Positions 23,559-32,456 of a stretch of DNA of 34,440 bases are shown here, piece by piece. Below the pieces are notes generated by a model. That model saw only the letters and a program-made list of their open reading frames with translations. It searched no databases and had not been told where the DNA came from. The stretch comes from Chloroflexota bacterium. GTDB taxonomy: Bacteria; Chloroflexota; Dehalococcoidia; Lucifugimonadales; UBA3495. The translations under genes were made by a program, and so were the position numbers. Location of the stretch: assembly GCA_009840135.1 (NCBI GenBank), contig VXOH01000169.1, positions 1 through 34,440 of the forward strand. Direction: 5' to 3'. Within the stretch, counting starts at the first letter, position 1, and each line of letters starts with the position of its first letter.

Positions 23559-24146
23559 CTACTCCTCACCGGATTTTTCGTCCTCACCGTCAATGGCCAG
23601 GGACCGGTCCACGGCCTTCAGGTATGGCTCAAGTTCTCCGTCATCAGTCTGCGTGCCACCGCTGGACAGTTCCGGAGAACCGTCGCCGCGGCCGGTCATG
23701 GCTTTCAGCACGAGAAGCCCTCCCGCCAGGGCGGCGAGGATAATGACCACCGGCAGGGTCCAGGCCAGGAGGTTCAGCCCAGACTTGGGCGGGGAGGCCA
23801 GTACGTTCTGGCCGTAACGGTCGGCGAAGTAGTCCAGGATTTCCTGGCGGCTGGCCCCTTCCGCCAGCATCTCGCGCACCCTCTGCCGCATCTGGCGGGC
23901 CAGAGGGACCTGGGCCTGGTCAATGGACTCAGCAGGACAGACGGGGCACATCAGCATCCGGTCAATGGCCTGAGCCTCAGATTCGTCGTAACCTTGACCT
24001 GGGCCCTGGGCCAGGGATTCCCCAATCCACATCGAGAAGGCCAGGGCAAGAACCAGGGCGATGATGATAAAGGTGGGGCGGGCCCTGAAAAAGACAAAGG
24101 GCAGGCTTGATACCTGCCCCCCGCTGCAATCTTCGTTACTTCTCAA
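23559..24146 (-). CDS. ccmH: Cytochrome c maturation protein CcmH/CycL
   Basis: A 195-residue membrane-anchored thiol protein that handles the apocytochrome CxxCH cysteines during heme attachment. The active-site pair is C67-x2-C70 in LMCPVCPAESIDQ, matching LRCxxCQNQSI. It is followed by the family helix bundle ARQMRQRVREMLAEGASRQEILDYFADRYGQNVLASPP. Hydrophobic segments at about 25-43 (signal/anchor) and 125-147 bracket the domain. The C-terminal tail (about 150-195) is acidic and longer than in short CcmH forms. It lies 21 bp after the cytochrome c lipoprotein gene, at the end of the respiratory operon, which fits a job in maturing the operon's own multiheme and monoheme cytochromes. No other ccm genes are in the window. 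Confidence 0.87.
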   Translation of the reverse strand: MRSNEDCSGGQVSSLPFVFFRARPTFIIIALVLALAFSMWIGESLAQGPGQGYDESEAQAIDRMLMCPVCPAESIDQAQVPLARQMRQRVREMLAEGASRQEILDYFADRYGQNVLASPPKSGLNLLAWTLPVVIILAALAGGLLVLKAMTGRGDGSPELSSGGTQTDDGELEPYLKAVDRSLAIDGEDEKSGEE

Positions 24147-24167
24147 GTCTAATCCAGCCGTCTGAGC

Positions 24168-24710
24168 CTAACATCCCTCCGGATTGGCGCCCTGCAGGCA
24201 ATCAACCACGTAGCGGGCCACCGCGTCTATCTGCTCCGGAGAAAGCAGCTTGGAGAAGCTGGGCATCACCGTTAAACCGCCAACCATGATGTCGGTAACG
24301 CCGGCGGTGTCCTTGGCGATCATCGTCGGGTCGTCCAGGGCGGTCAGGTCAGGATTGAATGACGGCTGATAACCATAGTCGTCAATCATTTTGACCAGCA
24401 CGGGACCATCACCCTTGCCCAGCGGTCCGTGGCACATTGTACAGTTAATCTCGTAAAGCTCGCCGCCATCGTGATTGGAAGCCTGGACCGTGTAGAAGGG
24501 TACAGCGCTGGCGGGCACGCTCAACCGGGGCGGCTCATGCGCCTTGTAGGAAGGCTGGTAATGCATTTCGTAGAAGACATCCAGCGGATAAGAACCCTGG
24601 GAACAACCCAGAGCCACCAGGCCAACCAGCATGGCCAGCGCCCCAAGGCAGGCCCTGTTCCGGCGCCCCTTCGACAAGAGATTCATCAATTTTCCAGAGA
24701 GTTTGCTCAT
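24168..24710 (-). CDS. actE: Monoheme lipoprotein cytochrome c, ActE-like
   Basis: A 180-residue cytochrome c with a lipoprotein signal (hydrophobic 20-35, lipobox VALG before C36). It has one heme site, C90-x2-C93-H94 (CTMCHGPLGKGDGP), with M149 in GGLTVMPSFSKLLSPEQI as the likely sixth ligand. The pre-heme part, YEMHYQPSYKAHEPPR, resembles ActE of alternative complex III, where ActE is a lipid-anchored monoheme cytochrome that passes electrons towards an oxidase or soluble carrier. The frame is open to 24785, but ATG 24710 gives a normal signal peptide. It sits between actD and ccmH, the expected place after actD. Confidence 0.85.
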   Translation of the reverse strand: MSKLSGKLMNLLSKGRRNRACLGALAMLVGLVALGCSQGSYPLDVFYEMHYQPSYKAHEPPRLSVPASAVPFYTVQASNHDGGELYEINCTMCHGPLGKGDGPVLVKMIDDYGYQPSFNPDLTALDDPTMIAKDTAGVTDIMVGGLTVMPSFSKLLSPEQIDAVARYVVDCLQGANPEGC

Positions 24711-24799
24711 TTTTGGCTGCCTTCTACCGGCGCTTACCGGTCTCCGGCCAATTCCGTATCCTGTAGAACTTTTCGCAGCTGCCAATCCGGCTCGCCGAG

Positions 24800-25306
24800 C
24801 TATTGCTTCTTGACGTCCACCGCGCCCGTCTGGCCAAATACGCCTTCCACCTCGCCGTGCTGGGTCTCCTCGGTGTTGACCAGCACCCCGATGTAACCCT
24901 CGGTGATACGGTTGTCATAGAGCCCGGCCTTAAGTTTAGGCAGTCGGGACTCGAAGACGATTCCCAGGACAGTGAAGAGGATGGCGCCCAGCATGGTGCC
25001 CTCGTAGCACACCACGGCCATGGGCGGTATGGACAAAATGGGCTTGCCTCCCGTCACCAATGGGTAGGCCACCTGGGTCATCGAGGTAAGCAGAATGCCC
25101 GAAGTCAGCCCCAACAGGGCGCCAATGAAGGGAAAGATATAGAGCTTGTGGGGCTCCTCCCTTTCTCCGAAGGCGCCTTCCGGATAGGGCGTATCCGTCA
25201 GGAAATCCACATCGGTTTCGGGAATGCCGGCGCGCCTCAGGCCGTCGCCGGCGTCGGCGGCGGAATTGGCGTTGTCGAACAACCCCAATATTGGACGTCT
25301 TGCCAT
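24800..25306 (-). CDS. actD: Alternative complex III membrane subunit ActD (DUF3341)
   Basis: A 168-residue protein of the DUF3341 family, the ActD subunit of ACIII. The soluble N-terminus (GLFDNANSAADAGDGLRRAGIPETDVDFLTDTPY) is followed by two membrane helices: about 54-80 (IFPFIGALLGLTSGIL) and 92-116 (PPMAVVCYEGTMLGAILFTVLGIVF). The C-terminus is soluble and charged. ActD contacts the ActC membrane core and lacks cofactors. ATG 25306 is preferred over the upstream frame because it has AGAGAGG upstream and matches the family start (RPILGLFDN). The order actC-actD-actE is the classical one. Confidence 0.88.
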   Translation of the reverse strand: MARRPILGLFDNANSAADAGDGLRRAGIPETDVDFLTDTPYPEGAFGEREEPHKLYIFPFIGALLGLTSGILLTSMTQVAYPLVTGGKPILSIPPMAVVCYEGTMLGAILFTVLGIVFESRLPKLKAGLYDNRITEGYIGVLVNTEETQHGEVEGVFGQTGAVDVKKQ

Positions 25307-25419
25307 AACTTTTAACCTCTCTGCCTTTACCTCGAAGCCCCTTGCGTCTGCGGCAACGGGGACCAATTCTGTGAGCCTGATTTTCCCTTGTTTAAGACTG
25401 CCGGCCTAATCTTCACGGC

Positions 25420-26796
25420 CTAATCTTCACGGAATGTTGCCGGCACTGTCCTGCGTCCGATCTGAACCTGGGTTTTCAGGACGTCCCCTTCCTTCACGTC
25501 ATAGAGGGGCACGAGGGGGAACACCCTGCTGAATAACAGCATCAGCATCGTCACCAGGGCGAAGGTGGCCGCAACGATAATAATCTCAAATATGCTGGGC
25601 CTGTAGTCCGCCCACACAAAGGTGAACAGCTGCTTGTTGATCAGGCCGGGAACGATGATCAGGAACCTTTCTAGCCACATGCCTATGTTTACGGAAATAC
25701 AGGCGATGGACATTATCCACAGGTTCCGCCGCCACGCCCGGCTAAGCCACAAAATCACCGGAATGAAGTAAGTAGTTATTACGAAAACGATGAACCACGC
25801 ATTGTAGGGCCAGTAAGTAAACTGGGTCTGTCTGACCATCAGTTCGTCCGGCTCCCGACCATACATACCGAACAGTATTTCCATTACCAGGAAGTAGAAC
25901 CAGCCAGTGGCCACCACTATGAGCAACCGCCCCAGCGCGTCAATATGCTCGTGCCGGATATAGTCCTGCCAGCCGTAGCACCAGCGCAGCAGAATCAGGG
26001 CGAAGGCCACGGCGGACACACCGGAGTGGACGGCGCCCACCACGAAGTAGGGAGCGAACACGGTGGAATGCCACGACTTTACCGATGCGGCCATACCGAA
26101 GTCCCAGGACACTATGCTGTGCACCGAAACGAACACCGGCAGAATCAGGGCCGACAGAAGAACTCCAGCCACAATCTGCAGCTTCCACTGCCGGGCGTTG
26201 CCTTCCCAGCCCATGGCGAGAACGCTGTAAACCCGGTGGGCGATACCCGTCGTATGGTCGCGCAGCACCGCGAAATCGGGAATCAACGCGATGATTACAA
26301 ACAGGGTGCTGGAGGTCAGGTAAGTCAAAATTGCGCTGGGGTCCCAGACCAGCGGAGTACGGATGTTGGGCCAGATCCCCCGGGCAAAATCGTAGGGGAA
26401 TACCCAGTACAGTATGCGCCAGGGCCGCCCGGTGTGGACGATGGGCATAATCATCGCCGTCATCAGGGAGAAGAGGGTCAAAACCTCGGCAGCTCTGGTG
26501 GCGGGACGCCGCCATTCGGCCTTGGCCAGGCGCAAAATGGCAGAAAGCATCACGCCGGCGTGGCTGATACCAATCCAGAAAACGAAGTTGGTGATAAAGA
26601 ATCCCCACGCCACCGGGCGATTGAGGCCCGTAACGCCGAGACCCCGGTTGACCATTATGCCGATTGCGATAGCCGCAATCAGCAGGACCAGCCCCAGGAC
26701 AGTCACCACCGGCCAGAACCACCTGGGGGTGTCCAGGATTGACCGGAGCAGATCCCGGTTCATCTCTCTTGTGCTTAGGACTCTGCCTTCCTGCAT
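25420..26796 (-). CDS. actC: NrfD-family quinol-oxidising membrane subunit ActC
   Basis: A 458-residue integral membrane protein with about ten helices, closely matching ActC. Hallmarks are GLGVTGLNRPVAWGFFITNFVFWIGISHAG (about 50-80), EWRRPATRAAEVLTLFSLMTA, the VHTGRPWRILYW loop, and LVWDPSAILTYLTSS. NrfD subunits bind quinol near the periplasmic face and may conduct protons. ATG 26796 has an AGGAG 7 nt upstream. It lies after a second NrfD-family gene with a 175-bp gap that holds a small palindrome. The C-terminal tail (about 430-458) is soluble. Confidence 0.9.
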   Translation of the reverse strand: MQEGRVLSTREMNRDLLRSILDTPRWFWPVVTVLGLVLLIAAIAIGIMVNRGLGVTGLNRPVAWGFFITNFVFWIGISHAGVMLSAILRLAKAEWRRPATRAAEVLTLFSLMTAMIMPIVHTGRPWRILYWVFPYDFARGIWPNIRTPLVWDPSAILTYLTSSTLFVIIALIPDFAVLRDHTTGIAHRVYSVLAMGWEGNARQWKLQIVAGVLLSALILPVFVSVHSIVSWDFGMAASVKSWHSTVFAPYFVVGAVHSGVSAVAFALILLRWCYGWQDYIRHEHIDALGRLLIVVATGWFYFLVMEILFGMYGREPDELMVRQTQFTYWPYNAWFIVFVITTYFIPVILWLSRAWRRNLWIMSIACISVNIGMWLERFLIIVPGLINKQLFTFVWADYRPSIFEIIIVAATFALVTMLMLLFSRVFPLVPLYDVKEGDVLKTQVQIGRRTVPATFRED

Positions 26797-26865
26797 GGAA
26801 GCTCCTGCTTTACCTTCCTTTGCCGGTCATCCCGCCGCAACCGGCAGAGGTGACCTCATCTTGCC

Positions 26866-26908
26866 TTGTAGGTTCTCTTGCGAGGCAGGCCAAGACACCT
26901 GCCTACAA
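26866..26908. repeat. Palindromic element inside the respiratory operon
   Basis: TTGTAGG (26866-26872) is matched by CCTACAA (26902-26908). Inside, AGGCAGG (26883-26889) pairs with CCTGCCT (26898-26904) around an 8-nt loop. The phrase with AAGACACCTGCC resembles a common dispersed repeat. It may attenuate or process the operon transcript between the two NrfD genes. Confidence 0.5.
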
Positions 26909-26971
26909 CGCCTAATTTAAGTAGTCAACCGCGCCAGGCTTACCGCTGCGGCGCCCTCTTCCGCATCTCCG

Positions 26972-28402
26972 TTACTCGGGCTTGGCCAAGACCAGGTATT
27001 CGCCTCGCACGAAGGTATCCATTTTCTGGTACAGCGTTCCTTCCTTGACCTCCCAGATGGAGATCAGGGGAAAGACCTTGGCGGACACCAGGTAAACCAG
27101 CGCAACGATGCCCAGCCCACCCAGAACCATGAAAATGTCCCAGATATCGGGCAGCACGGCGGCGGGCACATGGGAAAGCGCAAACTCGTAATGATTACCG
27201 GTGTTGAACGCCGCGGCGAAGGTCCTCAGGTTGAAGAGCAAAGCTCCCACCAGGGCCGACAGCCCCGCCAGGCTGGGCCCCCAGGCGCTTCGGCGCAGGG
27301 GATTCCAGATAAGCATCAGGAACGGCACCAGGAAGCTGAACAGCATATTGGCCAGGAACAGGGGCAGATAGGGCTGGGTAAACAGGTACTTCAGGATGTT
27401 CTGTTCCACTTCCAGCCGGCCGTACCAATAGGTGATGAAAAATGCGAACAGGTGATAAGTCCAAAGGAGGGTCAGTCCCAGCAGAATCTTGCTGGCCGAC
27501 CAGAAGGGCGCCTTCCCCAGGTAACCTTCATATCCGCCCCATTTCCGCATGATGAACAAGACGATGAGGATCAGACCCAGGGAGGTCTGGAAACTCATTA
27601 CCGTGTACATGGGGGGCAGCACCGAATCCTTCCAGAAGGGAACCATGCTCATGGCGAATTCGGTGATGAAAATGAACTGGACGAAAATTATCAGCATGAA
27701 GTAGAACGCGCCCAGAAGTGCCAACCCGGCCTTCTGATGGTTCCACTGCCGCTTTGTCCCGTACCACCATCCCGCCAGGGCCGTGTACAAGCCCCTTCGG
27801 AATCCCGTTGCCGTCGCCCGCGCCTGGGCCATGTCGGGAGTGGCCGACAACCACAGAATGGCGACGCTGCACAGGGCCAGCCCCACGAAGCACAGCAGGT
27901 CCCAGGTGTAGGGCGCGCCAATGGGCACCTCGAACCAGAGGGTCCGGCGAACCTCAAGGTCCGTACCCTGAGCATCGGGATTCTTGATGGGAGGCATGGC
28001 CAGCAGGAGGGGAATGAACAGGACTATGTTCACCACACCGACGATGGCGAACAGCTCGGACACCCGGGAAAGGGGCCGCCGCCAGTGGCTCTTAGTGAAC
28101 CGGAAAGCGCAGGCCACCAGGGGAGCCGCCCCGGTAACCATGAAGACAAAAGAAAAGATGGCGGCGTAATAGCCCCAGGGACCGGGACTGCCGAAACCAT
28201 CCGAGGATGCACGGATGGCAAACCCGACAACTCCCAAGGCAGCCAGAACAGCCGCTATTCCCAGGGCCAGCTTGTAAACGGAGGGCATGGCAAAGGTCTT
28301 GCCGGATACGTCGGAGGTTACCTCCTCCCTACGGGGAAAAACCCACATTCCAGCGTGTTGCCCGTGCCCACCGCCCTGGTGATGTTCAGCGCTACTAGCC
28401 AT
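26972..28402 (-). CDS. Second NrfD-family membrane subunit, ActF-like
   Basis: A 476-residue integral membrane protein with about ten helices. It is related to the neighbouring ActC in plan but clearly diverged: HWRRPLSRVSELFAIVGVVN corresponds to the EWRRPATRAAEVLTLFS segment of ActC. The N-terminus carries a short His/Gly-rich stretch (EHHQGGGHGQHAG). ACIII of other bacteria contains two NrfD-type subunits, ActC and ActF, but ActF usually follows ActE; here this one precedes ActC and follows the iron-sulfur subunit, so it could be ActF in a new place or a PsrC/QrcD-type anchor. ATG 28402 (8-bp overlap with the ferredoxin gene) was chosen over TTG 28435. Confidence 0.8.
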   Translation of the reverse strand: MASSAEHHQGGGHGQHAGMWVFPRREEVTSDVSGKTFAMPSVYKLALGIAAVLAALGVVGFAIRASSDGFGSPGPWGYYAAIFSFVFMVTGAAPLVACAFRFTKSHWRRPLSRVSELFAIVGVVNIVLFIPLLLAMPPIKNPDAQGTDLEVRRTLWFEVPIGAPYTWDLLCFVGLALCSVAILWLSATPDMAQARATATGFRRGLYTALAGWWYGTKRQWNHQKAGLALLGAFYFMLIIFVQFIFITEFAMSMVPFWKDSVLPPMYTVMSFQTSLGLILIVLFIMRKWGGYEGYLGKAPFWSASKILLGLTLLWTYHLFAFFITYWYGRLEVEQNILKYLFTQPYLPLFLANMLFSFLVPFLMLIWNPLRRSAWGPSLAGLSALVGALLFNLRTFAAAFNTGNHYEFALSHVPAAVLPDIWDIFMVLGGLGIVALVYLVSAKVFPLISIWEVKEGTLYQKMDTFVRGEYLVLAKPE

Positions 28403-29186
28403 GATGCCCGCCGCTGCTTCCCTTGTTGGGATCAACCTTCTTCAGGTATATAACGTTGGGTTTGGTGTTCATATCCTCCAGCATCCGGTATCCGCGGGTC
28501 TGGCGCTCGCTCTCGTGATGGATGTTGTACCGGTTAACGTCGTCGAAATAGGGTTTTATGGGACTCTGAGCGTCGTTCTGGTCGCCGAAGGTCAATGCGT
28601 TGGTGGGGCACGCCTGCACGCATGCCGGCATGTGATTACCCGCCCGCAGGGTGCTGTCTCCCAGTTCGCCGCCGTTGCGCCGTTCCACCTGCAACTGACC
28701 GCGACGAAGGCGCTGGATGCAGAAGGTACACTTTTCGGTGATACCGCGAGTCCGCACCGTTACGTCGGGATTGAGCTGGTTCTGCAGCCGCTCCGGCCAG
28801 TTGGGGTGCCAGTAATTAAAAAATCGCACCTGGTAGGGGCAGTTGTTGATGCAATACCTGGTGCCGACGCACCGGTTGTAAAGCTGGACGTTCAGGCCCT
28901 CGTCGTTGCGGTAGGTGGCGAAAACCGGGCACACCGGCTCGCAGGGGGCATTCTCGCAATGCTGGCAAAGGATGGGGATAAAGCGCGCCTTGATATTGGG
29001 ATAATCCCCTTCCCAGTACCGCTCTATCCGGATCCATTCGTAGGCCCGGTTCTGGAGAAAAGCGTTCTTGTCATTTATGGGAAGGTTGTTTTCCACCTGG
29101 CAGGCAACCACGCAGGCCTGACAGCCGTTGCAGCGGTCCAGGTCAACCACCATTCCCCACTTGTGATCAATTCGACTAGTTACCAT
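28395..29186 (-). CDS. Iron-sulfur electron-transfer subunit, ActB2/QrcC-like
   Basis: A 263-residue soluble ferredoxin-type subunit with four cluster sites: C19/C22/C25/C29, C74/C77/C82/C86, C106/C112/C116 with T109 in place of a Cys, and C153/C156/C189/C193. The missing Cys in site three (CVGTRYC) fits one [3Fe-4S] and three [4Fe-4S] clusters, the set reported for the ActB iron-sulfur domain of ACIII. It should pass electrons between the NrfD subunits and the cytochromes. No export signal is seen, as expected if it is carried by the twin-arginine subunit. In classical ACIII this domain is fused to the molybdopterin-type domain as ActB; here it is a separate gene 81 bp after it. The C-terminus ends in a GSSGGHHG tail. 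Confidence 0.88.
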   Translation of the reverse strand: MVTSRIDHKWGMVVDLDRCNGCQACVVACQVENNLPINDKNAFLQNRAYEWIRIERYWEGDYPNIKARFIPILCQHCENAPCEPVCPVFATYRNDEGLNVQLYNRCVGTRYCINNCPYQVRFFNYWHPNWPERLQNQLNPDVTVRTRGITEKCTFCIQRLRRGQLQVERRNGGELGDSTLRAGNHMPACVQACPTNALTFGDQNDAQSPIKPYFDDVNRYNIHHESERQTRGYRMLEDMNTKPNVIYLKKVDPNKGSSGGHHG

Positions 29187-29267
29187 TCTTCATCCCGTGT
29201 TGGCGCCGTGATTCTCCGGCTGGCACCGGGCGCCAGCTACGCCCCGCTTGTGCCGGTCAATAAAACT

Positions 29268-31568
29268 CTAATGGTCAGTCACCAGGATAACGGCCTCACC
29301 CGGCGTATGCCCGATCTGCCTCGCCGGGAAGATACCCTCAAACTTGGCAATCTTCAGGCTCTCTCCGGTAGGCGCCACCTGGGCCATGTGACCCGCCCAG
29401 GCCAGACCTCCGTTTTCCGTCAGGTGCGCTGCCGAAAGCAGGTCCAGGGCGTTGGAACTCTCCCTGGCATCCCCGCCGGTGGCGTAGTCCGAACCGCTGC
29501 GGCGACCCTGGCCCAGGGGAACGGCCACGACCCTGGGAGGCAACGCCGGATTCGGGTACAACACGCCCCTTATACTGCCGCTGCCGGTGGTAACGCTGAC
29601 GATATCTCCCTCGCGCAACCCCATTGCCTCGGCGGTATGGCTGTTAAGCTCGACCCACGTCTGCCACGCAACCGTAGTGACCGGGTCGGGCAGGCCCTGC
29701 ATCCAGGGGATGTGGGCATTGCGCCCGTCCAGCAACGAATTGTGCAGGAAGGGCTGCAGATAAAAGTCGCCGCTGCCGGCGAAGGAAGGCTGTCCTCCCT
29801 GGGCAGCGATTGTATTCAGCAAGCCCGCAGGAGCCGACGGCGTGGGCCCCGTGGCGCTTTCGTCCCACCAGCCGCCCTGCTGGAGCATCAGGTTCCACAA
29901 CTCACCGGCGGAACCGGCATCCCGGGAAGTGCCCCTGCCGTAGGCAAACAAGGTCTCGGTAGTCTGCTTGAGGGCCGCCTCCACGCTGGCCCAGGGCAAT
30001 GCCTCTTCCTGCCCCATTTCCTGGGCTACGCTCAGAAGCAGGTCGCCAAAGCTGCGCGGGTCCAGGTCGCTCAAAGGATTGACCACCGGCTGTTGAATGC
30101 CCATGGCGGGGTAGCCGGGACCGGGATCAGGTATATCGTCGCCCCAATCTTCGAGGAAAACACGGTCGGGCAAAATCAGGTCGGCCATAACGGTGGTTTC
30201 GTCCATGAAGGAGGAGAAACTGACGATAAACAAATCGTCCCGGTTAAGGGTATTCTCAAAACCCAGGGAAGCGGGCAGGCCATGCACCGGATTGGCTTCA
30301 TGCACCATGACCAACCGAGTGTTGCCGCCGCGAATTTCGCTGGCCACCTTGCTCCAGTCCGCCATGCTGCCCACCGAGGCCGTAGCCGGCAGGCTGTCCA
30401 GGGGCGCGCCGGGATTGAACCGCAGGCCGCCGTTGCTGCCCACACTGCCCACCAGGTAGTTGAGGGCGTAAATTGCCATCAGATTGAACTGGCCGTTGGT
30501 GTGGGCTCCGGCGCTTCCGCCACCCAGAGCGATGCTAGGGCCATGATGGGCGAAATTGTTGGCCAGGTCGCGAATCTTCTCTGCCGCCGTCTTCTCCTCG
30601 TGAAGCTGCTCGGGTATTCCCAGCTGGGACGCAATGTTCTCAGGGGCAAAGGCTGCCAGCGCCGCCGCGCCCTGGCCTCCGGTCAATGCATTCACATCCA
30701 CGCCTTCGGCCTGGTAGCCCTCGCTGATAATCACGTAGGCCAGGCTGAGGGCAAGGTAACCCTCCATGCCCGGAGTTATCGGCAGCCACTCATCAGCATT
30801 GGCCGCCGTCATCGAGAATCGGGGGTCAACGTGGACCAGGTAGCCTCGGCTGCCCCCGGCCTGACGTTCACTACCCTGGCGAAACTCGCCGTAGGCTGTG
30901 GCCAGGCGGGTGGAAGACCCCCAGGTGGAGAGAAAATCAGCGCCGAAGGAGATGACGTAGTTGGCGTTGGCAAGGTCGAAATCGGGCAGGCAGCTCTCTC
31001 CGAAGACGCCGTTGACGGCCGCCCGGTAGGTCGTATCGTCCATGGAGTCGAAGCACAGGTGGCGTCCGCCCACCGATGTGGCGAAACGTTCGGCGATCAT
31101 GCCCAGGTGACCCCGCAGCGGCTCGGTTATCAGAACCATTCCATTGCCGCGGGCCGCCAGTTCCCGCTTAAGAATGTCCAGGGCTTCCGGTTCCCATTGA
31201 ATGGACCGGTATTGCCCGGACCCCCGGGGACCCGTGCGCAACATGGGACCTTCAATCCTGTCGGGATGATACAGGGCCTGCAGCCCCGCCTCGGACCGGG
31301 GGCTCTGCTTGCCCATGTTCACGGGGTACTTGGGGTTTCCCTGGATCTTCTTGGCGCGACCTTCCATAACCCGGACAATCACGCCCTCGCCGTCGGTGGC
31401 ATTCCGACCCAGGGTGGCGTACCAATTATCCCGCCCTTTCACCAGGTCCTCAGGCAGGGACCGGGGGCTCTGGACGCTTAACTCATCATCCTGGATGACG
31501 TCGCAAGCCACCGCTCCTATGGCGGAGAGGCCGGCCCAGGCCAGGAAATTGCGCCGTGTCAGTTTCAT
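29268..31568 (-). CDS. Molybdopterin-oxidoreductase-like subunit, ActB1/QrcB-like
   Basis: A 766-residue protein of the molybdopterin oxidoreductase fold. The N-terminus is a twin-arginine signal (TRRNFLAWAG with R5-R6; C22 in AVAC could be lipidated), so it is exported folded together with its iron-sulfur partner. The mature part begins ENWYATLG-like (DNWYATLGRNATDGEGVIVRV) and contains the fold landmarks ISFGADFLSTWGSSTRLA and VHEANPVHGLP. The usual N-terminal [4Fe-4S] CxxC motif is absent, and no Cys/Sec metal ligand is obvious, in line with ActB/QrcB proteins that carry the fold without molybdenum. It should be a structural partner of the iron-sulfur subunit. Confidence 0.86.
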   Translation of the reverse strand: MKLTRRNFLAWAGLSAIGAVACDVIQDDELSVQSPRSLPEDLVKGRDNWYATLGRNATDGEGVIVRVMEGRAKKIQGNPKYPVNMGKQSPRSEAGLQALYHPDRIEGPMLRTGPRGSGQYRSIQWEPEALDILKRELAARGNGMVLITEPLRGHLGMIAERFATSVGGRHLCFDSMDDTTYRAAVNGVFGESCLPDFDLANANYVISFGADFLSTWGSSTRLATAYGEFRQGSERQAGGSRGYLVHVDPRFSMTAANADEWLPITPGMEGYLALSLAYVIISEGYQAEGVDVNALTGGQGAAALAAFAPENIASQLGIPEQLHEEKTAAEKIRDLANNFAHHGPSIALGGGSAGAHTNGQFNLMAIYALNYLVGSVGSNGGLRFNPGAPLDSLPATASVGSMADWSKVASEIRGGNTRLVMVHEANPVHGLPASLGFENTLNRDDLFIVSFSSFMDETTVMADLILPDRVFLEDWGDDIPDPGPGYPAMGIQQPVVNPLSDLDPRSFGDLLLSVAQEMGQEEALPWASVEAALKQTTETLFAYGRGTSRDAGSAGELWNLMLQQGGWWDESATGPTPSAPAGLLNTIAAQGGQPSFAGSGDFYLQPFLHNSLLDGRNAHIPWMQGLPDPVTTVAWQTWVELNSHTAEAMGLREGDIVSVTTGSGSIRGVLYPNPALPPRVVAVPLGQGRRSGSDYATGGDARESSNALDLLSAAHLTENGGLAWAGHMAQVAPTGESLKIAKFEGIFPARQIGHTPGEAVILVTDH

Positions 31569-31645
31569 ACGTTGATGCCTTCGCTCAAATTCGCTCGTGC
31601 CGATTGTCGTCCCGCTGGTCGCAGTCTTCCCGGTGCCTGTGCTCG

Positions 31646-32308
31646 CTACTTGTGGCAGATGGTGCAGTCGGTGCCAACGTTCAACTCGCGGTGGCAGTCC
31701 ACACAGGTGCCCATTTTAAGTGACTGGCCCTGCGTAGGCTGGACCTCGGTCATGCTGGCCACGTCGCCGTGGCACACGGAACAGGCCTGCTGGGTAGTCA
31801 GGGGCAACTGCCGGGGCTGTCCATCCCCGACGGGCATGGCTACCGTCCGAGCCTGACCTTCGGTCAGGAACCGGATATGGGCTTCGTGGACAAACCGGAC
31901 GTGGTCAGGAATCCGGTGAACGCGCTCCCAGTCAATAGGAGCGTCGTCGTTAAACTTGTCCACCACCAGTTGCATCTGCGCCTGGTTGGCCGTGGACGAA
32001 ACGACCAGATTTTCAGGGTTAATCTGCTTGTGGCAGAAGACGCACTGCTCAACTGCCGGCACCGTTGCCGCCGCACCCTCGGTTACGTTGCGGTGGCAGA
32101 ACTCGCAGGAAATACCAACGCCCCCTTCCTCAACCGTGCCGGCGTGAACCGTATGGGGGAACTCGATGGGCTGGGGAGGGGCATTGCCCAATCCGAAAGG
32201 TGGATTGGAAAACCAGGAAATGGCAATGATAGCAACCAGGAAACCCACAACGCCGGTGACGACCAATCCAACTAAAGCCAGTGGAATTATGTTTGCGCTT
32301 GGCCTCAT
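31646..32308 (-). CDS. actA: Pentaheme cytochrome c, ActA-like
   Basis: A 220-residue cytochrome with five CxxCH sites: C68/C71/H72, C89/C92/H93, C176/C179/H180, C202/C205/H206 and C215/C218/H219. One N-terminal membrane anchor spans about 7-33. Additional His residues (for example H52, H55, H131, H141 and H144) can serve as sixth ligands. Five hemes and a membrane anchor match ActA of ACIII, which takes electrons from the iron-sulfur part. The QrcA type has more hemes, which argues for ActA. ATG 32308 is preferred to TTG 32317. The last heme site ends only one residue before the C-terminus. Confidence 0.88.
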   Translation of the reverse strand: MRPSANIIPLALVGLVVTGVVGFLVAIIAISWFSNPPFGLGNAPPQPIEFPHTVHAGTVEEGGVGISCEFCHRNVTEGAAATVPAVEQCVFCHKQINPENLVVSSTANQAQMQLVVDKFNDDAPIDWERVHRIPDHVRFVHEAHIRFLTEGQARTVAMPVGDGQPRQLPLTTQQACSVCHGDVASMTEVQPTQGQSLKMGTCVDCHRELNVGTDCTICHK

Positions 32309-32456
32309 CGGCGCCAAAACCTGCCTATCTTTTAGTATCCGGCCGGACCTTCAATCCGGCGGGGCCCCGGTGAAAACCGGGAACCCTGTCTTTCAAATCC
32401 AAGCCCCAACAAACAAAAGGGAAGCGCCCGTAAATAGAGCAGCTTCCGTCAATAAC

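Noticed and set aside
28401-31481. Very long open frame on the plus strand opposite the molybdopterin-type and iron-sulfur genes
   Set aside because: It is antisense to two genes with unmistakable motifs, has no family pattern and arises from high-GC codon bias.
26972-32308. True molybdenum-dependent reductase (polysulfide, thiosulfate or DMSO type)
   Set aside because: The catalytic subunit lacks the N-terminal CxxC cluster motif and an obvious metal ligand, and ActD, ActE and a pentaheme ActA are present, which fits ACIII better.
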